From UBA6176 sp041688515 (GTDB lineage: Bacteria; Verrucomicrobiota; Verrucomicrobiia; Limisphaerales; UBA9464): 16,889 bases of DNA. The notes beneath the pieces were generated by a model that ran no database searches, was not told where the DNA came from, and saw nothing but the letters and a program-made list of their open reading frames with translations. Of this stretch, positions 8,011-14,987 are shown piece by piece. The DNA is taken from assembly GCA_041688515.1 (NCBI GenBank), contig JBDNHZ010000030.1:1-16889 (forward strand), written 5' to 3'. Both the position numbers and the translations under genes were made by a program. Every line of letters begins with the position of its first letter. Within the stretch, counting starts at the first letter, position 1.

Positions 8011-8159
8011 CAATGCCCCCCCTGGGAGCGCGGGCGTCCTCGCCCGCTTCCTGGTTCCCAAGCGGCCGGGGACGGCCGCGCCCCCGGGATTTGCCCGGCA
8101 GGGTCCTGGAATCCACTTCTCGCATTGGGGGCAGTATCAAGATGCGACCGGATGCAGGG
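7987..8159. mobile_element. MITE-like element with terminal inverted repeats and flanking 12-bp direct repeats
   Basis: CCGGATGCAGGG occurs at 7987-7998 and again at 8148-8159, as a target duplication would. Just inside are 20-bp inverted repeats that match at 18 of 20 positions: 8001-8020 (CGCATCTTGACAATGCCCCC) and the reverse complement of 8127-8146 (CGCATCTTGATACTGCCCCC). The interior carries three hairpins in a row: GCGGGCG/CGCCCGC (8030-8047, loop 4), GCGGCCG/CGGCCGC (8062-8079, loop 4) and CCGGG/CCCGG (8084-8098, loop 5). There is no open frame that looks like a protein and no transposase. The element would be moved in trans, if it moves at all. It could instead be a REP/BIME-like palindromic repeat. 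Confidence 0.7.
8030..8098. repeat. Three consecutive hairpins inside the element
   Basis: Two perfect 7-bp stems with 4-nt loops (8030-8047 and 8062-8079) and one perfect 5-bp stem with a 5-nt loop (8084-8098) sit between the two rhomboid genes. In RNA they would be very stable and could act as a terminator-like or mRNA-protecting structure between the genes. No U-tract follows. Their purpose is inferred only from position. Confidence 0.6.
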
Positions 8160-8199
8160 CGGCGTTGAATTCGCGGTTTTCAGGCTTAGGCTCCGGACC

Positions 8200-9081
8200 A
8201 TGATTTCCGATCGCGACTACATGCGGGAGCCCGAGGGCCGGCCCTTCCGGGCTTCCATGGCGTTGATCTGGATTCTGGGAGCCTGCTTCCTCGTCCAGAC
8301 GATCCTCACCCTCTACGGCAAGGTTCCCGTGGTTCGGGATCTCGGTCTCAGTCGGCTTGGCATTCAGAACTGGGAGATCTGGCGACTCCTGAGCTACCAG
8401 TTCCTCCACGAGGTTCCTTGGCCGCTGCACGTGATTTCCAACGCCCTCGGCCTCTATTTCTTTGGCCGCACCGTCGAGGAAACCACCGGGACCACGCGTT
8501 TCCTGATCATCTACCTCCTTGGCGGCATCGTCGGTGGCTTCGCCCAACTCGGACTCGACCTCGCCTTGGCGCGCCCGGCGTACATCAGCCTGATCGGAGC
8601 CTCCGCCGGGGTCTCGGCCATCGTGGCGGTGTTCTGCCGGTTGAACGCCCAGCAATCGTTCCACTTCATCCTCTTTGTGTTCCCCGTCCGGATGCGGGCC
8701 ATCACCTTCCTCTGGCTCCTCATCGGCGGTAGCATCTTCGGATTGATTTTCCCTGGTGATCGCGTCGCCCACATGGCTCATCTCGGAGGCATCGTCGTGG
8801 GCGTTCTCTCGGTTCCCATCCTGCGCGGTCGCGCGCCTTGGGAAGGTTGGATGGGATTCCGCGAGCCGTCCCGTCCGGTGGTCATTCCATTCCCCGGACC
8901 CTCCCGCACGTTGGCCACACCGCCCGCCCCCCGACGCGAGCGACCGGTGATCGACACCGATTACGTGGCGCGGGAGATTGATCCGATCCTCGACAAGATT
9001 GCGTCCCAAGGATTGCAGAGCCTGACCGATCGCGAGCGTCGGGTCCTCGAAGAAGCCCGGGAACGCATCCGCAGGCCCTGA
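8200..9081 (+). CDS. Rhomboid-family protease with C-terminal helical extension (second of tandem pair)
   Basis: This is a 293-aa membrane protein with a six-helix rhomboid core. The catalytic pair is Ser135 (LIGASAGVSA) and His194 (AHMAHLGGIVVG); His77 and Asn81 (HVISNALGLYF) fit the second-helix motif. After the core (about residue 208) come a Pro-rich linker and a C-terminal segment, IDPILDKIASQGLQSLTDRER, which resembles the small domain (DUF6576-like) found at the end of many rhomboids. ATG 8200 is preferred. The frame is open further upstream to 8125, but those codons lie in the repeat element. It is a diverged paralogue of the gene before it. The 3' end is followed directly by an ApbE remnant on the other strand. 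Confidence 0.92.
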   Translation: MISDRDYMREPEGRPFRASMALIWILGACFLVQTILTLYGKVPVVRDLGLSRLGIQNWEIWRLLSYQFLHEVPWPLHVISNALGLYFFGRTVEETTGTTRFLIIYLLGGIVGGFAQLGLDLALARPAYISLIGASAGVSAIVAVFCRLNAQQSFHFILFVFPVRMRAITFLWLLIGGSIFGLIFPGDRVAHMAHLGGIVVGVLSVPILRGRAPWEGWMGFREPSRPVVIPFPGPSRTLATPPAPRRERPVIDTDYVAREIDPILDKIASQGLQSLTDRERRVLEEARERIRRP

Positions 9082-9123
9082 GCCGTGGCGTCGGGATACG
9101 GGCGGTGGACGGTTCGCCGGGAT

Positions 9124-9288
9124 GAAGACGCGCGTGAGTCGGTCGATCTCCTTGAGCACCGAGGCCTCAGCCATCGCCGACTGCGTTTCATCCGCCGCTT
9201 CCACCCGGAGTTCGAGGGAAGTTCCCATCCCATTTTCGTGATGGAAAACAAAGGGCTTCGCTTGAAGGACCGGGACCAGTGCCGCCAT
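9124..9288 (-). pseudogene. ApbE-like (FAD:protein FMN transferase) N-terminal fragment
   Basis: Read on the minus strand from ATG 9286-9288, residues 12-55 (from PFVFHHENGMGTSLELRV to SVLKEIDRLTRVF) look like the N-terminal strand and first helix of ApbE-family flavin transferases: the 'GT' turn, then a helix ending EIDRL. Resemblance ends at Phe55. The next residues are Pro/Arg-rich, and the frame then runs on antisense to the rhomboid gene. The catalytic domain, of roughly 250 further residues, is missing. No complete signal peptide is seen upstream, although the frame is open to the EF-hand gene. I read it as a decayed, 3'-deleted gene. The family call rests on pattern memory, so it is only moderately secure. 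Confidence 0.5.
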
Positions 9289-9361
9289 TCCGAGCCGGCG
9301 GATCCACCGACCTTCAAGACGTGTTCGATCCAGGAAAAACAGGGACGGGATCAGAACTGGA

Positions 9362-9940
9362 TTACTCGCGCGGACGTCCCTCGCCGCCGTCGCGCTGCGG
9401 ACGTCCCCCGCCGGGTCCGCCGGGTCCCTGCTGGGCCATCCGGGCGGTCAGTTCGGCCTTGGACAGGAAGCCGTCCTTGTCGGTGTCCGCCTCCGGGAAC
9501 ATCGCCTGCATGCGCTCGGGGAGTTCGTCCTTCGATAGTTTGCCATCCCCGTTCTTGTCCATGGCCATCATCCGGTCCACACCCTGACCTGCACCGCCCC
9601 CAGCACGACCGCCACCTCCCTCGCCGCCGGGGCCTCCGACGGCGGGACGCAGCTCTTCAGCAGTCAGTTTGCCGTCCCCGTTCTTGTCGATGGCCTTGAC
9701 GGCCTTGATGGCGTTATCGATCTCGGCAGCGGAGATCTCGCCGTCCTTGTCGGCGTCCAGAGCCACCATCAACGGCATCGCGCGCATCATGCCGCCGCGG
9801 CCGCCCCGTCCGCCGCCCGGGCCTCCGGCACCGTCGGGACCGCCCGGACGTTCTCGGCCTTCCGGAGGCTGCTGGGCGGCACAGAGGAACGAGAGGGAGG
9901 CGATGGCCACGAGGGCCAGAGAGCAAGGGAAGAGTTTCAT
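9362..9940 (-). CDS. Secreted EF-hand calcium-binding protein
   Basis: This is a 192-aa protein with a signal peptide (MKLFPCSLALVAIASLSFLCAA, likely cut after Ala22). It has four canonical EF-hand loops with Asp at position 1 and Glu at position 12: residues 62-73, 85-96, 128-139 and 152-163. The loops come in two pairs, separated by a Gly-rich linker (about 101-119) and flanked by Gly/Pro/Arg-rich ends. All calcium ligands are present, so it should bind Ca2+ outside the cytoplasm. Proteins of this style are common in Verrucomicrobiota and Planctomycetota, with no assigned role. It is convergent with the second rhomboid and divergent from the oxygenase gene. It looks intact. Confidence 0.88.
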   Translation of the reverse strand: MKLFPCSLALVAIASLSFLCAAQQPPEGRERPGGPDGAGGPGGGRGGRGGMMRAMPLMVALDADKDGEISAAEIDNAIKAVKAIDKNGDGKLTAEELRPAVGGPGGEGGGGRAGGGAGQGVDRMMAMDKNGDGKLSKDELPERMQAMFPEADTDKDGFLSKAELTARMAQQGPGGPGGGRPQRDGGEGRPRE

Positions 9941-10041
9941 GGGAAGTGCGACACCACATCGGGTATCTGCTGGGGAGGACTGGCACCATGGCTCTCAGGT
10001 TACGGCCCGGTTGTGAATGAAGCTCGGCTGGAGTCGGAGGT

Positions 10042-10060
10042 GCACCCCGGGGTAGGGTGC
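10042..10060 (+). promoter_or_regulatory. Hairpin just upstream of a GTG start
   Basis: GCACCC (10042-10047) and GGGTGC (10055-10060) form a perfect 6-bp stem with a 7-nt loop (CGGGGTA). It ends 6 nt before the chosen GTG start at 10067, so the ribosome-binding region would be partly folded. If translation starts at the in-frame ATG 10013 instead, the hairpin lies inside the coding region. The rest of 9941-10066 shows no recognisable feature. Confidence 0.3.
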
Positions 10061-10066
10061 GGGCCT

Positions 10067-10684
10067 GTGAAGCGTATCGAAGGGTGGTTTCCGACTTACA
10101 TTTACGCGGCGGCATTGCAGCCCCGCTGGCAGACGTTGAACAAGGAACTGGCGGCGGAATGCCGTCAGATCCAGGAGTACGATCAGGAAGGACGGCAGTG
10201 GTCGGCCAAAAACTATCCGGGCGGCTACACTTCCTACGGATCGCTGGACCAGGTGCACCGGCTCTCCAGTACCTTCATGGAGTTGCAGGCGAAGATGGAT
10301 CGGCACGTGAAAATCTATGCCAAGGCCCTCGACTGGGACTTGGGCGGGCGGGGGTTGGCGATGTCCGACTGCTGGATCAACATCATGCCGCATCGGACGG
10401 CCCACAGCCTGCATCTGCATCCCAACTCGGTCGTCAGCGGGACGTACTACGTCACGACGCCGCGCGGCTGCGCCGGCTTGAAATTTGAAGACCCGCGCAT
10501 GAGCCGTTTCATGGCGTCCCCCCCGCGGGTGGCATCGCCCCGACGCGAGAATCAGATTCGTGTCACCTACCCGGCGCGTGCCGGACACCTGACGCTGTTC
10601 GAGAGCTGGCTTCGCCTCGAGGTGGTGTCCAACCCGGTAAACGCGGAACGGATCAGCATCAGTTTCAACTACGCCTGGAGTTGA
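10067..10684 (+). CDS. TIGR02466-type putative 2-oxoglutarate/Fe(II) oxygenase, distal His lost
   Basis: This is a 205-aa protein of the 2OG-FeII_Oxy_5/TIGR02466 kind, with no defined substrate. It opens with MKRIEGWFPTYIY and has the core HSLHLHPNSVVSGTYYV (His116, His118), a KFEDPR segment, and the C-terminal LTLFESWLRLEVVSNP followed by RISISFNYAW (Arg195, Ser197 for 2-oxoglutarate). In relatives I remember, the segment after SWL reads x-His-x-Val, and that His is the third iron ligand. Here position 184 is Leu (CTC, one base from His CAC), so iron binding may be impaired. GTG 10067 gives the usual family N-terminus; an ATG at 10013 would add 18 residues that read as non-coding. It is divergent from the EF-hand gene and convergent with the pseudopilin gene. 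Confidence 0.82.
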   Translation: MKRIEGWFPTYIYAAALQPRWQTLNKELAAECRQIQEYDQEGRQWSAKNYPGGYTSYGSLDQVHRLSSTFMELQAKMDRHVKIYAKALDWDLGGRGLAMSDCWINIMPHRTAHSLHLHPNSVVSGTYYVTTPRGCAGLKFEDPRMSRFMASPPRVASPRRENQIRVTYPARAGHLTLFESWLRLEVVSNPVNAERISISFNYAWS

Positions 10685-10735
10685 GCGGGGGGTGCGGATG
10701 CCGCTCGGAGACGGCTCTGGCGCAGATGAGTGCCC

Positions 10736-11521
10736 TCAAGGCCGATTGCAAAACCCGCGATTGGGTCGAGGCGCAGCAACCGCTTCCCGGTACGAGGTGG
10801 TGGACATCCATTCGACGGTGCCGCCCATGGTCGCCACGTGCCCACCTCGAAGGAGAGAAACTACCTGGCGGGAGCCGAGTGGATGAAGGCCATGGCGCTG
10901 GGTCATGATCGAGTCGGGCATGATGGTGGAATCATTGAAGTTGAAGTAATCCCACTCGCTCGGTTCCATGAACGCGAAGTCCCCCGGCAGGAACTGGTCA
11001 ATCCGGAGCGGCGGGGGCACGAGGCCAAGGTTGCTGAGGGCCGCATTGGCGTTGTACGAGCTGAGCTTGAAACTGCGACCCAGCGGGAGCCCTTCCTCGG
11101 GCCGGAGCAGCAAGGGATCCTCCGGGCAATAGAACACCGACTCGGCCCGAAGGTAGGGCCAGAGCTGGCCGAGGCGCCTGAACGGTTCCTGGTCCAGTCG
11201 ACCACTGGCGATCCCCGATGCATCCGGCATCTGGGGAGGCTGCCCGGGCAGGCGTCCCTGATTGAAGGGGCCGAAGCACCAGTTGTCGCCCGACTGCACT
11301 CCAAACCCAGCGTTGGGAACGAGCCCTTGGTTCTCTGCCGCGTAGAGCGTCATGGCCCGGACGATCGCACCCAGATTGCCCAGGCAGACGGCATCGCGGG
11401 AGGATTGCCCGATCTTGGCCAGCATGGGAGCCACCAGTCCTGCCAGCACGGCCACGGTTGCCAGAACGGACATAAGCTCAATCCGGGTGAACGCGTGTTC
11501 GGAGCTTCGGGACATGTCCAT
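10736..11521 (-). CDS. Prepilin-like secreted protein (type II secretion/pseudopilin style)
   Basis: This is a 261-aa protein with a class III signal: basic N-terminus, then HA|FTRIEL followed by a hydrophobic helix (about residues 16-34, from LMSVLATVAVLAGL). Glu15 is the +5 glutamate after the cut. Residue -1 is Ala10 where Gly is usual, a substitution that prepilin peptidase can tolerate. The remainder resembles the large Verrucomicrobiota/Planctomycetota family of pseudopilin-headed proteins: a YAAENQGLVPNAG region, then WPYLRAESVFYCPEDP, and a C-terminal GGHVATMGGTVEWM. These proteins are exported and anchored by the N-terminal helix; their function is unknown. ATG 11519-11521 was chosen; ATG 11513-11515 is equally possible. 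It diverges from the propeller gene across 81 bp. Confidence 0.85.
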   Translation of the reverse strand: MDMSRSSEHAFTRIELMSVLATVAVLAGLVAPMLAKIGQSSRDAVCLGNLGAIVRAMTLYAAENQGLVPNAGFGVQSGDNWCFGPFNQGRLPGQPPQMPDASGIASGRLDQEPFRRLGQLWPYLRAESVFYCPEDPLLLRPEEGLPLGRSFKLSSYNANAALSNLGLVPPPLRIDQFLPGDFAFMEPSEWDYFNFNDSTIMPDSIMTQRHGLHPLGSRQVVSLLRGGHVATMGGTVEWMSTTSYREAVAAPRPNRGFCNRP

Positions 11522-11602
11522 GGGCGAGGGAAAATGTCCTTCCAGAGCAAGCCCCTTTCCGATGCCCACACGGTCAGTCTCAACCGCCAGCCCGCCACAG
11601 GC
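11522..11602. promoter_or_regulatory. Divergent intergenic region, pseudopilin / propeller
   Basis: These 81 bp separate the two divergent starts. I find no clear promoter hexamers, operator palindrome or ribosome-binding site. The shared spacer suggests that the two exported proteins might be co-regulated, which is inference only. Confidence 0.25.
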
Positions 11603-14036
11603 ATGCAATCCTCCCGGCCATCCGTCCTCTCAACCTCGTGCTTCGCCTTCCTGCTGCTGGCCGGAGCGGTCGCCTTCCAGTCCCGGGCCGCGCTTGGGGA
11701 ACTGATCTCCCGCCGCTCCGAGCCCGCTTTTTCGCAAGCCAACAGCGCCGATGTCCAACCGAACACCCACCGTTCCGGACGTTGGCTCGCGTTCACCAGT
11801 CCCGCTCCGCGCCTTGAAGGCGACCGCAACGGGACGGCACCGGACGTCTTCCTGCGTGATCTGCAGTCCGGCTCCGTCACCCGGATCAGCCATCGGCTTG
11901 GGGGGCCAGAGTCCGGGAATGCCGGATCCCACTCTGCACAGATCACACCCGACGGCCAGTCGGTGGTCTTCGTGAGCGATGCCTCGGACCTGATCGCCGA
12001 CGACGTGAACGGGGAGACCGATGTCTTTGTCTGGTCCCGCACCACGAACGAGATCCGATTGGTCAGTCGGACTCCCGGAGGGAAACCTGGGAATGCAGGA
12101 TCCGATCGCGCGATTTTGTCCGGGAACGCCCGTTACATCCTGTTCGAGAGCATGGCCACGGACTTGGTGGCCAACGATGCCAACGAGCGGAGAGATCTCT
12201 TCCGGCACGACCTCGCCACGGGCACCACCGAGTGTGTGAGCGTGGCGGTCACGATGGATCCTCCCGTTCCCGCAGGTGGGTACGGGGGCGACTGAGCCAC
12301 GATGGCCGCCATGTGTTGTTCCGGAGTAGTGCGACCAATATTACCACGACACCAACCGCACCCGCATTCACCGTCTACTACCGGGACATCGTGTCCGGTA
12401 TCACCCGCCGAATGACCCCTGAGATCCCGGGGCTACTGCCTCGGTTCGTTGCCGAAGTCCATCACCAACTCGCGGCCGATGGTCGCTCGGCTTTGGTGAT
12501 GTCTCGGCGTATTTATTCCGTGGTCGACGGTGAAACCAACTCGCTGGCGCGGTTGTTCCGCTTCGATCTGCTCGATGGATCTTCACGGGAAATCGCGGAA
12601 GGAATCGACTTTGCGCCTACCGCCAAGACGCTGCTTTCTCCCGATGGCCGTCGGATCGTGTTCGATGGCGTTCCAACGAATCAACCCTTACCCCAGAAGT
12701 CACAGCCGTTCGTCTGGGACGCCGACATCGGAGCCCGGCCACTCCCAGACCTCGTCCTGACGACGCCCCCCTGCTTGGACGGATCACCAACGCCTGGGTG
12801 GTTGCCTTGCGTCCGGATGGCCAACGCATCCTCCTCGCCTGCGAGCAGGCGGATTTGTTCCCCGACGTTCCCCGCAATTCGGTGCAACTGGCCGAGTACA
12901 CCTTCCTGACGGGCCAGTTGCGCCTGCTCAGTACGAACGGTTCCGGCAAGCCCATCGACGGCGCCCTGCTTCCGGATGCCGCGTACGCCTCCGACGCGGA
13001 GTCCATCTTCTTTGGTTTCGGGCCTGCCGACGGAGCGGAGATCGGTGTTCACGAGCGGCCCGGCATGTTTCTGACCGGCCCGGAACCCGCCACCCAGAGC
13101 CGCTTTCCCCACCTCACCCCCGTCATCCAACAGACGAGCACGACGGGTCGCCAGCCTTCGACCTCGTTCGAAGCTTCCACGAGCGATGACGGGCGCTTCG
13201 TTCTCTTTGTCAGCTTCGCGGGAGACCTGGGGCAACCGGCCGGTGCCGATCGATACCAGAACCTTTATCTGCGCAATCTCGTGGTCTGGGACACCGCGAC
13301 GACCAACGTGATCCTGAGCCGGCCCCTGGGCTCCGCGACGGTACGGAGCCTCCACTTCTCGGCAGACGGCAAGTCCATTGCCTTCTCCACCACCACCAGC
13401 CTCAACGTTGCGGATAGAAATGTGCACTCGGACGTGTATGTGCTCCGACTGACGAACAGCACGCCGATCCTGATCAGCACGACTCCCTCGGGTCTGGCCG
13501 GCAACGGGCTCTCCGATCAGCCAGCCCTGTCCCCGGATGGCTCCCAGGTCGCTTTCCGCAGTCGGGCGACGGATCTGACGAAGGATGCCGTCTCAGGTAT
13601 TGGCGATGTCTTTCTCCGGGAACCGTCGATCAACCGCACACGCCGGGTTCTCGATTCGATGCCGCTCCCTCCTCGGGCGGGGCCCGCGCTGTATCCGCGC
13701 TTTGCCACCGACGGCACGGAGATCCTCCTCACCTCTTCCAATGAAGTGGCACCGGGCGACCGGAATGATACCCACGACCTCTACCTCGTCTCCGCAACCG
13801 CTGCGTCCGTGCCGGTGCCCCCTCAGCTCAAGATTTCTTCCACGATCAGTGGAGGATGGAGCCTTCGTTGGGTGGGCCAGTCCGGCATTCGATACCAAGC
13901 CGAGACGACCGACCTCCTGGGCCAGGACTGGAGCACGCTGGGCATTCCATTGGCCGGAACCGGTGCGAACCTCCTCGTCGATGACCCGCGCCCGGGCGGC
14001 CTCGCCCGCTTCTACCGGGTGAAGGTGATTCCCTAA
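11603..14036 (+). pseudogene. Exported TolB/PD40-type beta-propeller protein, two frameshifts
   Basis: Three consecutive frames encode one protein. Frame A (11603-12288) has a signal peptide (MQSSRPSVLSTSCFAFLLLAGAVA) and repeats such as ITPDGQSVVFVSDASDLIADD followed by DVFVW. Frame B (about 12289-12771) continues with LSHDGRHVLFRSSATN and LLSPDGRRIVFDG. Frame C (about 12772-14036) continues with ALRPDGQRILLACEQADLF, HFSADGKSIAFSTTT and ALSPDGSQVAFRSRATDL, and ends in a small C-terminal domain (LRWVGQSGIRYQAETTD to ARFYRVKVIP). Each repeat is a blade strand of the 'S-DG--VAF-S' type. One added G in the G5 run at 12284-12288 and one added C in the C6 run at 12766-12771 give one open frame of about 811 residues. 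Both breaks are therefore homopolymer length changes: sequencing or assembly error is most likely, true decay is possible, and programmed slippage is unlikely. Confidence 0.8.
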
Positions 14037-14043
14037 GCTCCGT

Positions 14044-14056
14044 CCGCCGAGGGCGG
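14044..14056. terminator. Short hairpin between convergent genes
   Basis: CCGCC-GAG-GGCGG fills most of the 20-bp gap between the propeller stop and the stop of the minus-strand DHDPS-family gene. A 5-bp stem with a 3-nt loop and no U-tract is weak; it could serve as a bidirectional terminator only marginally. Confidence 0.25.
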
Positions 14057-14968
14057 TCAGTTGAACGCGAGCAACTCGCGGGCAGTGCGGCCAACGAGGG
14101 CCGCCTGTTCCTCCGTGAGCCCGCTGAGCAAGGGAAGGATCGGGCCGGTGTCCGCCAGTTGACTGAGCCGGACCGCCTCGTGGAGGACGCGCACCGGGTT
14201 GATGCTGTTCCGGAGATCTTCCAACGGCTTGAAGATCGCCCGGATCCGTTCCGCCTCCACCCAGTCACCGGCAGTGATCGCCGCGAGGAAGCGGGTGGAT
14301 AGCCGGGGAGCAACGCAGACGCAGCCGCTGGTGAAACCGTTGATTTGGAAGTCGCGCAGGTGAACGAGGGCGGGTTGCTCGCCGATGCCACTGACGATCA
14401 TGGAGGCAGGGACGTGCTGAAGCAGTTCCTGAAGGAACGGGTCCTGCGCGGGGTCGGGTCGGACAATCGCGTACTTGATCCACGACACGCAGCCGTCGTT
14501 GACCAGACGGGCGACTTCCCGAGGCGTCACGTAGCCTTCCTGTTTCACGTACACGACGATCGGACGCCCGTACGCGTCGGCAAAGCGGCGGAGTCCGGTT
14601 TCCACGCCGGCAAACGTTTGCAGGCCCTGATGCGGAAGCACCATCACCGTTGGGAAGGGAAACTCCCGCGCGATCTCCGCCTGATCCATGGAGAGGCCAT
14701 AGGAAGGTCCGGCGGACGGAATGACCACCGTTCCCGGACCGGCGGCCTCGGCGAGTTGAGTGAGAACGGTGGCGTATTCGCTTGGGCGCAGATGATAGAA
14801 GATGGCGTTGCCGCCGTAGAGCAGGAGGTTCACTCCGCCGGATTCAATGTGGCGAATGAGGCGGGTGTTCTCGGCCTGGTTCACCCGCTCGTCGGCACCC
14901 CGGGCGAGAGGCGGAACGGCGATGACCGAAGAGGCGAGTCGGGCGGAGGTGAGCGGGCGGGTGTCCAT
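14057..14968 (-). CDS. Dihydrodipicolinate synthase / N-acetylneuraminate lyase family enzyme
   Basis: This is a 303-aa TIM-barrel Schiff-base lyase or dehydratase. The likely Schiff-base lysine is Lys165 (VSWIKYAIV), with Tyr140 (PIVVYVKQEG) as the usual proton-relay tyrosine. The barrel start reads VNLLLYGGNAIFYHL where DapA has its G-T/S-T-GE substrate loop, so the substrate is not that of DapA itself. It starts 19 bp after the IlvD/Edd dehydratase gene on the same strand. In non-phosphorylating sugar pathways, family members act on the 2-keto-3-deoxy acid that such dehydratases produce, either as 2-keto-3-deoxyarabinonate dehydratase or as an aldolase. I infer one of these roles here and cannot tell which. 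ATG 14966-14968 begins MDTRPLTSARLASSVIAVPP. It looks intact. Confidence 0.87.
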   Translation of the reverse strand: MDTRPLTSARLASSVIAVPPLARGADERVNQAENTRLIRHIESGGVNLLLYGGNAIFYHLRPSEYATVLTQLAEAAGPGTVVIPSAGPSYGLSMDQAEIAREFPFPTVMVLPHQGLQTFAGVETGLRRFADAYGRPIVVYVKQEGYVTPREVARLVNDGCVSWIKYAIVRPDPAQDPFLQELLQHVPASMIVSGIGEQPALVHLRDFQINGFTSGCVCVAPRLSTRFLAAITAGDWVEAERIRAIFKPLEDLRNSINPVRVLHEAVRLSQLADTGPILPLLSGLTEEQAALVGRTARELLAFN

Positions 14969-14987
14969 GGGAAGTCAGGGAGGCGGG

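Noticed and set aside
8125..8199. Upstream in-frame start of the second rhomboid
   Set aside because: These codons lie within and just after the repeat element and encode no rhomboid-like sequence; ATG 8200 gives a normal N-terminus.
8137..9288. Long minus-strand frame across the second rhomboid gene
   Set aside because: Only its first 55 or so codons resemble a protein family (ApbE). The rest is antisense to the rhomboid and acid/Gly-rich without motifs.
10730..11602. Plus-strand extension of the propeller gene upstream of 11603
   Set aside because: This part is antisense to the pseudopilin gene; a signal peptide begins precisely at ATG 11603.
12232..12909. Separate gene in the middle of the propeller region
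   Set aside because: Its repeats continue those of the frames on either side, and both junctions coincide with homopolymers, so it is one broken gene.
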